Source: Streptomyces sp. NBC_00670 (GTDB taxonomy: Bacteria > Actinomycetota > Actinomycetes > Streptomycetales > Streptomycetaceae). From it: a DNA stretch of 64,000 nt. The notes under the pieces were generated by a model, which saw only the letters and a list, made by a program, of their open reading frames with translations, was not told where the DNA came from and did no database searches. A program made the translations under genes and the position numbers. Of the stretch, positions 8,017 to 15,709 are shown in pieces (within the stretch, counting starts at the first letter, position 1; each line of letters opens with the position of its first letter). The stretch lies in the NCBI RefSeq assembly GCF_036226765.1, contig NZ_CP109017.1, forward strand, positions 7,441,001 through 7,505,000, in the 5' to 3' direction.

Positions 8017-8907
8017 GTGCCCGACCTCGAGCTGCGACACCTCAACCACCTCATCGCCGTCGCGGAGACCGGCAGCATCACACGGGCCGCACAGCGGCTC
8101 ATGATGACCCAGCCCGCGCTGTCGCGGTCGATCAGGACGCTGGAGCGCACGGTCGGCGTCCCCCTCTTCGTGCGCCGCTCCCGCGCCACCGAACTCACGG
8201 CCGCGGGAGCGGCGTTGCTCACCGAGGCGTATGCGCTGGTGGACCGCTCCCGGGCGGCTCTCGACCGTGTACGCGGCATGCGGACCGCGGCGGAGACCCT
8301 CACCGTGACCGCCCCGCTGTGCGACATGGTGGCCGTGACGGCGGCGAGCCGGTCCTTCGAGGCGGACCGCCCGGGCGTACGGGTGAACGTCGTCCCGCGT
8401 GAATGGCTGTCGCCGGTGGAGGAGTTGCGGGCGGGCGGCGCGGACGTCTCGTTCCTGCGGGACCGGCACGACCGGGAGGGGCTGACGGTCGACCGGCTCG
8501 CGTGCGAAGCGCGCATGGTCCTGCTGCGCGCGGACCATTCCCTGGCGGCCCGGGAGAGGCTGACCCTGTCCGACCTGCGGGACGAGCCGGTCACCCACTG
8601 GGCGGGCATGTCCCCGCAGGAGGCGGACCACTGGACGGGCGCGGACGTCGACCGGCGCCCCCGCCGGCACGGTCCCCTGGTACGGAACGCCACCGACGTG
8701 CTCGCCGCCGTCGTGCTGGGCCGGGCGATCGCCTTCGTCCACGGCTCGACTCTGCCGGACGCCGGTCTCCCCGGACTCGGCGTCCGGCCGGTCGAGGGCC
8801 TCTCCGGGAGCGTCCTGGAGATCGGGGTGCCGTCGCACGGCGCACACCCGATCGCCGAGGAGTTCGTCGACCATGCGCGCAACCGATGGGCAGCGGCGGG
8901 CAGTTGA
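8017..8907 (+). CDS. LysR-family transcriptional regulator
   Basis: 296 residues. N-terminal winged helix-turn-helix at 1-62 (LELRHLNHLIAVAETGSIT, then ALSRSIRTLERTVGVPLF) is diagnostic of the LysR family; the remaining 230 residues are the periplasmic-binding-type effector domain. Starts with GTG 8017, seven bases after TATCGT, so the mRNA is probably leaderless. No biosynthetic or catabolic operon is adjacent on the opposite strand, so its target is unclear; the acetyltransferase downstream could be one. Confidence 0.9.
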   Translation: MPDLELRHLNHLIAVAETGSITRAAQRLMMTQPALSRSIRTLERTVGVPLFVRRSRATELTAAGAALLTEAYALVDRSRAALDRVRGMRTAAETLTVTAPLCDMVAVTAASRSFEADRPGVRVNVVPREWLSPVEELRAGGADVSFLRDRHDREGLTVDRLACEARMVLLRADHSLAARERLTLSDLRDEPVTHWAGMSPQEADHWTGADVDRRPRRHGPLVRNATDVLAAVVLGRAIAFVHGSTLPDAGLPGLGVRPVEGLSGSVLEIGVPSHGAHPIAEEFVDHARNRWAAAGS

Positions 8908-9123
8908 CCGCCTGAGCGTACTGCGTGCCGCGTGGTGTCACGCGGTCGTGGCATGCCGGTGAGGCATGCCCGGCGCTGCCGCATCGGCATTACCGGCGGG
9001 GCCGGTGACGCTGGTTGGATCACCGGAGAACGTCCGCCGCGCCGACGGGCCACGGTGCCGCGCGGACGCGTCATCCGCCTGACCGGCGGGCCCGTACGAC
9101 GTGACGACGACTGGAGTGCCGTG

Positions 9124-9576
9124 ATGTTCACCCTCTCGCAGGAGCCCTGGGACTGTGCCGACGGCGACCGCCTCCGCGCGGCCATGGAGCGGGAGTTGGC
9201 CGCCCGCTACGGCATCCCGGACCAGGAGACCGACAAACCGACCGCGGAGAACGTCGACGTGTTCCTGGTCGCCCGGGACGCCGCCGGCGACGCGACCGGC
9301 TGCGGCGCCCTGCGCCTGCTGCCCGACGGCAGCGGCGAGATCAAGCGGATGTACGTGTCCCCGGACGCCCGCGGCACGGGCGTGGCCACGGACATCCTGC
9401 GCGCACTCGAGGATCACGCACGCCGACGGGGAATCACCACCGTGCAGCTCTCGACGGGGGTGAAGCAGCCCGACGCGATCCGCTTCTACGACCGCGAGGG
9501 CTACCGGCGCACCGACGGCTACGGCCCCTACAAGGGCCACCCCATGGCGGTCTGCTTCGCCCGCCGACTGGGCTGA
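9124..9576 (+). CDS. GNAT-family N-acetyltransferase
   Basis: 150 residues. The acetyl-CoA pyrophosphate loop is clear: EIKRMYVSPDARGTGVATDIL (V....RGxGxA), followed by the helix and the strand TVQLSTG and the terminal RFYDREGYRRT motif. These enzymes acetylate amines of small molecules or proteins. ATG 9124 is preferred because GGAG lies seven bases upstream; the longer open frame from 8932 has no domain content. Confidence 0.85.
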   Translation: MFTLSQEPWDCADGDRLRAAMERELAARYGIPDQETDKPTAENVDVFLVARDAAGDATGCGALRLLPDGSGEIKRMYVSPDARGTGVATDILRALEDHARRRGITTVQLSTGVKQPDAIRFYDREGYRRTDGYGPYKGHPMAVCFARRLG

Positions 9577-9643
9577 GGGCGATTGTCAGTGGTGGTTGAT
9601 AGGACTTGAGTCGTTGGCAAACGACCTGACGAGGTGTCATTCC

Positions 9644-10699
9644 ATGCGACCCCCACTGCCCCTGCCCTCCGACGACGACGCGGACCGCGTGCACGGAGTG
9701 CTGCTGCTCAACACCGGTGACGACAAGGACGTCTGGGAGGACGTCCTGTCGCGGCTGGGCGAACTGCCCGGCATGCAGGGTCCCGGGTATGAGACCACTC
9801 CCGAGACCGCCCCGGGGACCGTCCCCGCGACCGTCCCCGCGACCGTCCCCGCGACCGCCCCCGATTCCGGGCCGCGGACGGCGGCCGCCCGGCGGCTGGT
9901 CGTGGCGCACGACCCCGCATGGCGCGGCGCCACCGCCGAGGAGGTCGCCGCCGCGCTGGACCGGCCCGGCGTCTGGAGACCGGACCTGGTCGTGCTCACC
10001 GATGAGCGGACCGGGTGGAACCCGGAGACGCGCCCGCTGCTGGCCCTCCGGGGCGGGGACGCGTTCTGGATCACTCCCCGGCAGGTGGCCATGACGTACC
10101 TGGTGCTGAACCGCTCCTGCCTCTCGTTCACCCTCGACCACTTCGCCGAGCGGGCCCCCGCCGACGTGGAGTACGAGCTCGAGGAGGGCGAGGAGCTGGA
10201 GGAGGAGGACCTCTACGAGCCCGTGGGCGTCGCGCTGGAGCGGCTGAGCGCACCGCCCCGTTACACCAGGCCGCCCCGCGCACTGCCCGTGCTCGAACAG
10301 GACGTCGATCTGCTGGTGCGCACCGACTTCACCGACGACGCGGCCTGGTCCGCCCTGGTCGCGCAGGTGCGCCACCCGAAGGGTGCGGACGTGATCGACG
10401 ACTACGGCGACTACCTCCGCTTCGTGGACGACCCGGCCTTCGCTGGCGCCACCCCGGAGCAGGTGATGGCGCAGATCCGCCCGCGCGAGGACGAGGCCGG
10501 GCCCGTCTCCGACGTCGTCCTGATCGCCGACGCGGTCACGCTGAGCGCACCCGGGAACCGTCTGCTCGCGGTCCCCCTCGCGGACGACATCGGCCTCACC
10601 TTCCCCGTGGACCCGGAACAGGCCGGGACGATGATGGTCAACCTGGCGATAAGCAACCAAGGCATCGAGGACTGGCGGAAGGACGACGTACTGGCGTGA
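9644..10699 (+). CDS. Duplicated DUF6924-like protein
   Basis: 351 residues, no signal peptide. The C-terminal half (LLVRTDFTDDAAW, FVDDPAFAGATPEQV, SDVVLIADA, NRLLAVPL) has the pattern of the small actinobacterial family DUF6924. The N-terminal half repeats the same landmarks in the same order (LLLNTGDDKDVW, AHDPAWRGATAEEV, PDLVVLTDE, TRPLLALR), so the protein looks like an internal duplication with a diverged first copy. Between them is an acidic stretch (YELEEGEELEEEDLYE). Within the first copy a TVPA repeat is encoded by four 12-base DNA units near 9817-9860. Function unknown. ATG 9644 follows GAGGTG by seven bases. Confidence 0.7.
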   Translation: MRPPLPLPSDDDADRVHGVLLLNTGDDKDVWEDVLSRLGELPGMQGPGYETTPETAPGTVPATVPATVPATAPDSGPRTAAARRLVVAHDPAWRGATAEEVAAALDRPGVWRPDLVVLTDERTGWNPETRPLLALRGGDAFWITPRQVAMTYLVLNRSCLSFTLDHFAERAPADVEYELEEGEELEEEDLYEPVGVALERLSAPPRYTRPPRALPVLEQDVDLLVRTDFTDDAAWSALVAQVRHPKGADVIDDYGDYLRFVDDPAFAGATPEQVMAQIRPREDEAGPVSDVVLIADAVTLSAPGNRLLAVPLADDIGLTFPVDPEQAGTMMVNLAISNQGIEDWRKDDVLA

Positions 10700-10718
10700 G
10701 CCGCCCGTCCGACGGGCC

Positions 10719-11348
10719 TCACGTCTGCTTGCGCGCCCGCCCCTGTGCCTGTCCCCGCCCCTGTGCCGGCCGAGCCGTCGTGGACAGGGCGCGCAGGTCG
10801 TCGAAGGCCCGGTCGAGGTGCCTGTCCAGGTCCTCCGAGGGGTCGTCGATCCAGGCCTGGGCCGCATGGTGGAAGGTGCCCCAGCCGGTCTGGGCGGCCA
10901 GGCCGGCCAGCCGGCCGGGGACACCGCGCTGCCGCAGCGCCTGTGTCAGCGCCTCGATGAGTGACGCGGCCTTGGCGAGATCGCGTTCGCGGAGTGCCGG
11001 GGTCTCGGCGATGATCGCCAGCCGGGGCTCGGAGAAGGGGCGCCTCTCCTCGAGCATCCCCGCGGCGACCCGGAAGGCGCACAGCAGCATGCCGAGCGGC
11101 GGCAGGTCGCCGGGCGCCTCGGCCACCGCCTCGACCATCACCTCGCGCAGGTCGGCCTCGCCGTCGAAGAGCACCTCGCGCTTGTCCGGGAAGTGCCGGA
11201 AGAACGTCCGTTCGTTCACGCCGGCGCGGGCGGCGATCTCCGCTGTCGTGGTCCGGTCGAATCCGCGCTCCCGATACAGCTCCAGGGCCGCCTGCTGAAG
11301 ACGTCGACGCGCTTCTGCTCCGCTGCGTGGCACCCGGTGAGCATACAC
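10719..11348 (-). CDS. TetR-family transcriptional regulator
   Basis: 209 residues. Residues about 10-55 hold the TetR helix-turn-helix (ARRRLQQAALELYRERGFD, then TTTAEIAARAGVNERTFFRHFPDK); the remainder is the helical ligand-binding domain, with a low-complexity basic tail. Start is a GTG at 11348 (another GTG at 11333). It is divergent from an SDR gene, and the 100-base gap between them carries four regularly spaced operator motifs, so it very probably represses both its own gene and the SDR gene. Confidence 0.9.
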   Translation of the reverse strand: MYAHRVPRSGAEARRRLQQAALELYRERGFDRTTTAEIAARAGVNERTFFRHFPDKREVLFDGEADLREVMVEAVAEAPGDLPPLGMLLCAFRVAAGMLEERRPFSEPRLAIIAETPALRERDLAKAASLIEALTQALRQRGVPGRLAGLAAQTGWGTFHHAAQAWIDDPSEDLDRHLDRAFDDLRALSTTARPAQGRGQAQGRARKQT

Positions 11349-11359
11349 ACATGTCAGTG

Positions 11360-11435
11360 ACTGGCGTTACTTGACGCCATTCACTGGCGCTACATAATGT
11401 CAGTGACTGGCGCTAAGAAGTGCCAGTCACTGGCG
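11360..11435. promoter_or_regulatory. Four ACTGGCG operator repeats spaced exactly 23 bp
   Basis: ACTGGCG begins at 11360, 11383, 11406 and 11429, always 23 bases apart, each preceded by TCAGTG, CCATTC, TCAGTG or CCAGTC so that inverted half sites form; AGTGACTGGC (11402-11411) and GCCAGTCACT (11422-11431) are a perfect inverted repeat. Also TGTCAGTGACTGGCG occurs twice (11352, 11398). Likely cooperative binding sites for the adjacent TetR protein. Confidence 0.75.
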
Positions 11436-11452
11436 TATCCAGGGAGTGTTCC

Positions 11453-12364
11453 ATGCATGTGTTCGTCACCGGCGGTTCCGGCCAGACCGGCCCCGCAGTC
11501 GTCACCGAGCTGATCGCGGGCGGCCACACCGTCACCGCTCTGGCGCGTTCCGACAGCGCTGCCGCCAGACTGGAGTTGCTGGGAGCGGTGCCGCACCGCG
11601 GCTCCCTGGACGACCTCGACAGTCTGCGCAGTGGCGCCGAGGCCGCCGACGGTGTGCTGCACATGGCCTACGGCGGCGACTTCTCCGACCTCGACGACAT
11701 GATGCGGCGCGACCGGACCGCGATCGAGACCCTCGGCCGGCCGCTGGAGCACTCCGGCAAGCCGCTCGTCGTCACCTCCGGCACGCTGGTCCTGCCCGAG
11801 GGCAGGCAGAGCGGTGAGCGGGACGAACCCGACCGGACCGGGTTCGCCGCCTTCCGTCTCGCGGGGGAGCGGGCCTGCCTGGACCTCGCCGCCCGGGGCG
11901 TCCGCGCGAGTGTGGTCCGCCTCGCCCCGACGGTCCACGGACCCGAGGACCACGGCTTCATCCCCATGCTCGTCACCACCGCACGGCGCACCGGTGTCTC
12001 GGCCTACGTCGGGGACGGCGCCAACCGCTGGCCCGCGGTGCACCGGAGCGACGCGGCGGTCCTGTTCCGGCTGGCCCTGGAGAAGGCACCCGCGGGCAGC
12101 ATGCTGCACGGCGTCGGCGAGAGCGGCGTCACCCTGCGGAGCATCGCGGAGACGATCGCCCGCGGCCTCGGCCTGCCCACCGCCTCACTCACCCCCGAGG
12201 AGGCCGCCGGCCACTTCGTGAGCCCGTTCATGGCCCGCGTCTACGCCTTCGACGGTCCCGCCACCAGCTTCCACACCCGCGAACTGCTCGGCTGGTCGCC
12301 CCGCCACCCCGCCCTGCTCGACGACCTCGCCCACGGCGACTACCTCACGGCACCGGCGGCCTGA
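11453..12364 (+). CDS. Atypical SDR-family NAD(P)-dependent oxidoreductase/epimerase
   Basis: 303 residues. The N-terminus VFVTGGSGQTGPAVVTEL is the glycine-rich dinucleotide-binding motif of extended/atypical short-chain dehydrogenases; the canonical YxxxK is not evident, as in the NAD(P)H-binding, NmrA-like members. A variable C-terminal half follows. ATG 11453 has AGGGAG upstream. Divergently transcribed from a TetR gene with shared operators; expression is thus probably induced by the ligand of that repressor. Substrate unknown. Confidence 0.85.
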   Translation: MHVFVTGGSGQTGPAVVTELIAGGHTVTALARSDSAAARLELLGAVPHRGSLDDLDSLRSGAEAADGVLHMAYGGDFSDLDDMMRRDRTAIETLGRPLEHSGKPLVVTSGTLVLPEGRQSGERDEPDRTGFAAFRLAGERACLDLAARGVRASVVRLAPTVHGPEDHGFIPMLVTTARRTGVSAYVGDGANRWPAVHRSDAAVLFRLALEKAPAGSMLHGVGESGVTLRSIAETIARGLGLPTASLTPEEAAGHFVSPFMARVYAFDGPATSFHTRELLGWSPRHPALLDDLAHGDYLTAPAA

Positions 12365-12371
12365 GCCCCGC

Positions 12372-13346
12372 TCACCCGTGGGCGGCGAGCAGCTCCCGCA
12401 GATCGGCCAGGGCCGCGGCGAATCCGTAGGTCTGGGCCACCGCGACCGGGTTGAGCACCACCTCGTCGGCGCCCGCCGCGAAGTAGCGCCGCACCTCCGG
12501 GACCAGGTCGCCCGGCTTGCCGTAGAGGAACACACCGGCCTCCACGAGTTCCCGGGCGCCCGACACCGGATCGCTGACGTCGACGTCGAGCCCGGCCCGG
12601 CGCAGCATGTCGGCGTAGTGGTGGACGCGCAGATGCTTGTCGGTGCCGCGCTGGGCCAGCGGCAGCGGGCTGCGCCCGGGGCGGGCCACCGCCGCGTGCA
12701 CCACCGTCACCAGCCGGGGCCGCGGCCGGCCGGCGGCGACGGCGCCCTCCTCCAGGGCGGGCAGCAGCACCTCACGGATGTAGGAGGGCGGCGTCATCCA
12801 GCTGATCGCCACGTCCGCCGTCCGGCCCGCCGCCCGCGCCATGCCCGGCCGCAGCACTCCCGCGCCCACCTCGGCGGGCGGTGCGTCCCGCACCGGCGGC
12901 AGCGCGGCCCCGCCGACCCGGAACACCGGACCCTCGTGACGTACCGCCCCGCCGCGCAGCAACTCCCGCACCACGCCCACGTATTCGGCGACCGCCGAGG
13001 CAGGCGCGGCGTAGTGCGCGCCGTGCAGCGCGGTGACGAAGGCCGGCTCGCCCGCCCCGTAGCCCATGACGGGCGGATGCCCGGTGAGCAGCGCGAGCGA
13101 GCGGGCCTGGGCGGCGGCGTCGAAGGGGTGCCGCAGCGCGGTGAGCGCCACCGACAGGCCCACCGGCACCCGGAACCCGGCGCCCGCCAGCCAGGCGAGC
13201 GCCTGATGGCTCTCGACGGTCAGCGACTGCCCGAGCCACAGACGCCGTGCGGCACCGTCGCGGACGAGCGCGGCCATGCCGGTCAGTTCGTCCAGCTCCT
13301 CCACGTGGTGCGGGAAGAGCACCGAGACATGTTCCCCGCTCGTCAT
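12372..13346 (-). CDS. LLM-class F420-dependent oxidoreductase (LxmJ/LanJ_C-like candidate)
   Basis: 324 residues with the luciferase-like TIM barrel pattern (RLWLGQSLTVESHQALAWLA, VPVGLSVALTALRHPFDAA, TGHPPVMGYGAG, YVGVVRELLRGG, PPAEVGAG, ADVAISWMTPPSY, GAREL, FFAAGADEVVLNPV). LLM enzymes use F420 or FMN. In the class V lanthipeptide lexapeptide such an F420H2-dependent enzyme (LxmJ) reduces dehydroalanine to D-alanine. Here the gene is divergent from a RiPP-like precursor gene across a 275-base region with a palindrome repeated next to two further precursors, so the same role is inferred. It could instead be an unrelated F420 enzyme. ATG is preceded by AGGGAG at five bases. Confidence 0.7.
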   Translation of the reverse strand: MTSGEHVSVLFPHHVEELDELTGMAALVRDGAARRLWLGQSLTVESHQALAWLAGAGFRVPVGLSVALTALRHPFDAAAQARSLALLTGHPPVMGYGAGEPAFVTALHGAHYAAPASAVAEYVGVVRELLRGGAVRHEGPVFRVGGAALPPVRDAPPAEVGAGVLRPGMARAAGRTADVAISWMTPPSYIREVLLPALEEGAVAAGRPRPRLVTVVHAAVARPGRSPLPLAQRGTDKHLRVHHYADMLRRAGLDVDVSDPVSGARELVEAGVFLYGKPGDLVPEVRRYFAAGADEVVLNPVAVAQTYGFAAALADLRELLAAHG

Positions 13347-13445
13347 CGCGGCTCCCTTGTGCGCATCGCTTCTTCCTGCTCCCGTCGGCCCCCGGCCGGG
13401 TGGGCACGCCGACACGGTAGGTTGCGCCGGGCGGGCGCGGACAGT

Positions 13446-13459
13446 GGCAGGTTCCTGCC
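13446..13459. promoter_or_regulatory. Palindrome GGCAGGTTCCTGCC shared within the RiPP locus
   Basis: Perfect 14-base palindrome (CAGT before it) between the LLM gene (minus) and precursor C (plus). The same box, with one mismatch, lies at 21275-21288 and a half version CAGTGGCAGGT at 21188-21198, ahead of the kinase gene and the other two precursors. Likely the site of a pathway regulator (LuxR or XRE gene nearby). A half site TTCCTGCC also occurs at 13528. Confidence 0.6.
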
Positions 13460-13621
13460 CCCGTCCGCCTGTCGACCGGCAGCCCGGTGAGCGGCCACGG
13501 GGCCCCGGCCCGGCCGGAGGCGGCGGTTTCCTGCCGTGGCGGGAGCGGTGGGCGCCCTGCTGTGATCGAGGGGTACGGCGCGTGCACGGAGCGGCCGCGC
13601 CCGGACCCGAAGGGACCCCTC

Positions 13622-13771
13622 GTGAACACCTCGGACCTGATGGGCGGTTACTCCGCCTACACCACCGTCGGCGCCGCCGTCGAGGAGGCCGCCGCCCGGA
13701 CGGCCGTCGACCAGGACGCCAGCGAACCCCTGACCCTCGTCCTCACCCTGCTGACGCGGACGGTGGTGTGA
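13622..13771 (+). CDS. Putative RiPP precursor peptide C (orphan copy)
   Basis: 49 residues starting GTG 13622, six bases after AGGGA. Residues 5-22 are DLMGGYSAYTTVGAAVEE and align without gaps to the peptides encoded at 20726-20866 and 20940-21107. After a variable acidic stretch comes the junction QDA-S and a 16-residue predicted core SEPLTLVLTLLTRTVV, rich in Thr and aliphatic residues and lacking Cys. Five Ser/Thr residues are possible dehydration sites. It is divergent to the LLM reductase and far (7.5 kb) from the kinase and HopA1 genes, but shares their palindromic box. Precursor status is inferred from the leader-core architecture and context; no homologous product is known to me. 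Confidence 0.7.
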   Translation: MNTSDLMGGYSAYTTVGAAVEEAAARTAVDQDASEPLTLVLTLLTRTVV

Positions 13772-13785
13772 CGCCCAGGCCGTGA

Positions 13786-13816
13786 GGCGACCCGGACCGG
13801 ACCGGGACGGGTCGCC
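13786..13816. terminator. Bidirectional hairpin terminator
   Basis: GGCGACCC (13786-13793) and GGGTCGCC (13809-13816) form a perfect 8-bp stem with a GC-rich 15-base loop, between the ends of two convergent genes (precursor C and the MAB_1171c-type gene). Confidence 0.6.
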
Positions 13817-13828
13817 CGCCGGCCGGGC

Positions 13829-15055
13829 TCACCCCTCGGCGTGCCGGGCCAGCCGGCGGGTGTACGCCACCGCGCGGTCCCCGGTGAACGCCTCGGCCAC
13901 CGCGACCAGCCAGGCCGCCTCCTCCTCGACGGTGCCCGGGCCCTCACCCGTCGGCCCGGGCGCCGCCCGCCCCGGCGCGCACCGGCGGCCCGCCCGCGCC
14001 GCCTCCAGCGCCGCGGCCACCGCGGCCGCCTCCTCCACCACCGGCCTGCGACCGGGATCGACGGGGAACCGCGCGAGCGCCGCGGCCGTCCACGAGGGCG
14101 TCTGCGCGGGCCAGTAGGGGCGCAGCGCGAGATAGCCGTCGCGGATCTCGATCACCCGCCGGTACAGGGCGAACCGCGCACCGCCCGGGGCCAGGGCCAC
14201 CGCCCTCGGCCCCGGCACCGACAGCGCCGTCTCCGGCACCACCGCGTGCAGGGCCGCCCACAGCGGTTCCAGCGCCCGGTGGGCGCGCCAGGCCCGCAGC
14301 CGGTGCCGTCCCCCGGCCACCAGCGGATGCCACAGCGCCGCCGTCGCACCGAGGGCGGCGAGCAGCAGGCACCCACTGGCCAGGGCCATGGCGACCGGGT
14401 CCATCCCGGCCCCCTGCCGGTGGACCACGGCCATGTTGACGATGCCGCTCACCCCCCACACCGCCCACAGCGCGCCCACCGCGGTGCCCGCGGCGACCAA
14501 CCGCAGTCCCGTCCGCAGCGCCCCCGGCCGCAGCCCCCGCGCACAGCGGTGCACCGGCAGCGCGAACAGGACGAGACACCACAGGCTGTAGAGGGTGAAC
14601 ACCGTGTCGAACGCGGCCAGGGCGGCCCAGTCGGCCCGGCCGCCGCCGGCGACGACCGCCGCGCCGCCCGCCGTAGCCGCCGGTGGCCGCCCGCCGGCGG
14701 AGGCGGCCAGGAAGAGCACCGCGCACAGGGTCCCGGCCGTCACGCCCACGAACGCGTGCGACCACTCCGACACCGCCCGCCACCGCGGCAGCCCGAGCCG
14801 CATCGCGGCGAGCGGGAGGAAGGACAGGGCGGCCATCTCCAGCTCCCGGCCCAGGAGGTGGACGCACCCTGCGGGCACGGACAGCGCCCGCAGGGCGGCG
14901 ACGGTCCCGGGTGCGAGCAGCGCCATCGCCGCCCCCATGCACAGCCAGAACCCGTACAGGCACCCCACGGCGGTGCCGCGCCGGGCGGGGCGCAGTTCGT
15001 ACCAGCCCAGGGAGAGCGACGCCGCCGCGGGGACGTACGCCAGTTCCTCAGCCAC
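13829..15055 (-). CDS. MAB_1171c-type polytopic membrane protein (DUF6545-like)
   Basis: 408 residues from GTG 15055, which overlaps the stop of the upstream peptidase gene by eight bases (GTGGCTGA), so the two are coupled. The first 255 residues contain about seven hydrophobic helices (e.g. YGFWLCMGAAMALLA, FTLYSLWCLVLFALPV, AVWGVSGIVNMAVV, LLLAALGATAALW); the C-terminal 150 residues are soluble, with the RRVIEIRDGYLALRPYW stretch typical of the actinobacterial MAB_1171c/DUF6545 group. In streptomycetes these proteins recur beside ImmA/IrrE peptidases and XRE regulators; here the XRE gene lies 5 kb away. Role unknown; transport or sensing is only inferred. Confidence 0.75.
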   Translation of the reverse strand: MAEELAYVPAAASLSLGWYELRPARRGTAVGCLYGFWLCMGAAMALLAPGTVAALRALSVPAGCVHLLGRELEMAALSFLPLAAMRLGLPRWRAVSEWSHAFVGVTAGTLCAVLFLAASAGGRPPAATAGGAAVVAGGGRADWAALAAFDTVFTLYSLWCLVLFALPVHRCARGLRPGALRTGLRLVAAGTAVGALWAVWGVSGIVNMAVVHRQGAGMDPVAMALASGCLLLAALGATAALWHPLVAGGRHRLRAWRAHRALEPLWAALHAVVPETALSVPGPRAVALAPGGARFALYRRVIEIRDGYLALRPYWPAQTPSWTAAALARFPVDPGRRPVVEEAAAVAAALEAARAGRRCAPGRAAPGPTGEGPGTVEEEAAWLVAVAEAFTGDRAVAYTRRLARHAEG

Positions 15056-15596
15056 GCGCCCGCTGCCCACCACGGGTACCGACCAGGACCCCTGCCCGCC
15101 CGTGCCCGTCGATGGGGTGCGGCGGCCCGGCGCGCAGGGCCCGGTGCTGGATGAGGGAGGCCAGTAACTCCGCCTCGCGCTCCTGCGGTTCGGAGTAGCC
15201 GGTGCGGCCCAGGACCCGGCGGATCAGGGCCGGACGCAGCGCCGGCATGAGGGCGCGGGCCGCCGCGGAGGCCGCGTAACCGGTCCGGTCGTGGCCGCAC
15301 AGCAGGTGCGCGGCCTCGTGCAGCAGGATGTGCTGCCGGTGCAGGGCGGTGGTGTGCGCGGTGTGGACGATGTAGTCGGCCCGGTCGGTCGCCACGAGCA
15401 GCCCGCACGGGCCGGGGGAGTCCAGGGCGACGTCCAGGATCTCGATGGGCCGGCCGCGCCGGGCGGCGAGGGCGGCGATGAACGTCTCGGCGTCGAAGGG
15501 AACCGGCAGATCGAGGCCGTCCACGAGCCTGTGCAGCCGCCGCCTGTGGTGTCTTCCCGCCCGGTCCGTGAGTACGGACAGCCCCTCTGCGCGCAC
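15048..15596 (-). CDS. ImmA/IrrE-family metallo-endopeptidase
   Basis: 182 residues. The zinc motif HEAAH lies at 93-97 (ILLHEAAHLLCGHD), with a downstream glutamate in SEPQEREAELLASL as third ligand candidate; this is the ImmA/IrrE (gluzincin) pattern. Such peptidases typically cleave XRE-type repressors or are regulatory. Start assigned to GTG 15596, six bases after GGGGAG (a TTG one codon earlier is possible). First gene of a two-gene operon with the MAB_1171c-type protein. In the RiPP setting it could alternatively contribute to leader removal, but there is no direct evidence. Confidence 0.85.
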   Translation of the reverse strand: MRAEGLSVLTDRAGRHHRRRLHRLVDGLDLPVPFDAETFIAALAARRGRPIEILDVALDSPGPCGLLVATDRADYIVHTAHTTALHRQHILLHEAAHLLCGHDRTGYAASAAARALMPALRPALIRRVLGRTGYSEPQEREAELLASLIQHRALRAGPPHPIDGHGRAGVLVGTRGGQRARG

Positions 15597-15624
15597 CAAC
15601 GACTCCCCTTCGCCGTTCGACCCG

Positions 15625-15659
15625 CGTTGACTGTACAGCCAGCCAGTGAAAAGTCAACG
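15625..15659 (-). promoter_or_regulatory. Promoter with flanking inverted repeat for the ImmA operon
   Basis: On the minus strand TTGACT (15652-15657), 16 bases, TACAGT (15630-15635). CGTTGACT (15625-15632) and AGTCAACG (15652-15659) are a perfect 8-bp inverted repeat that encloses the promoter, so a repressor could bind both boxes. Confidence 0.6.
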
Positions 15660-15709
15660 GGCCTGTTCCGTCACGCTGTTGACGGGCCGGAGAAGGGGCG
15701 ACGGGGGGC

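Noticed and set aside
9817..9860. CRISPR-like short repeats
   Set aside because: The 12-base units are contiguous and in frame, encoding TVPA; there are no spacers or cas genes.
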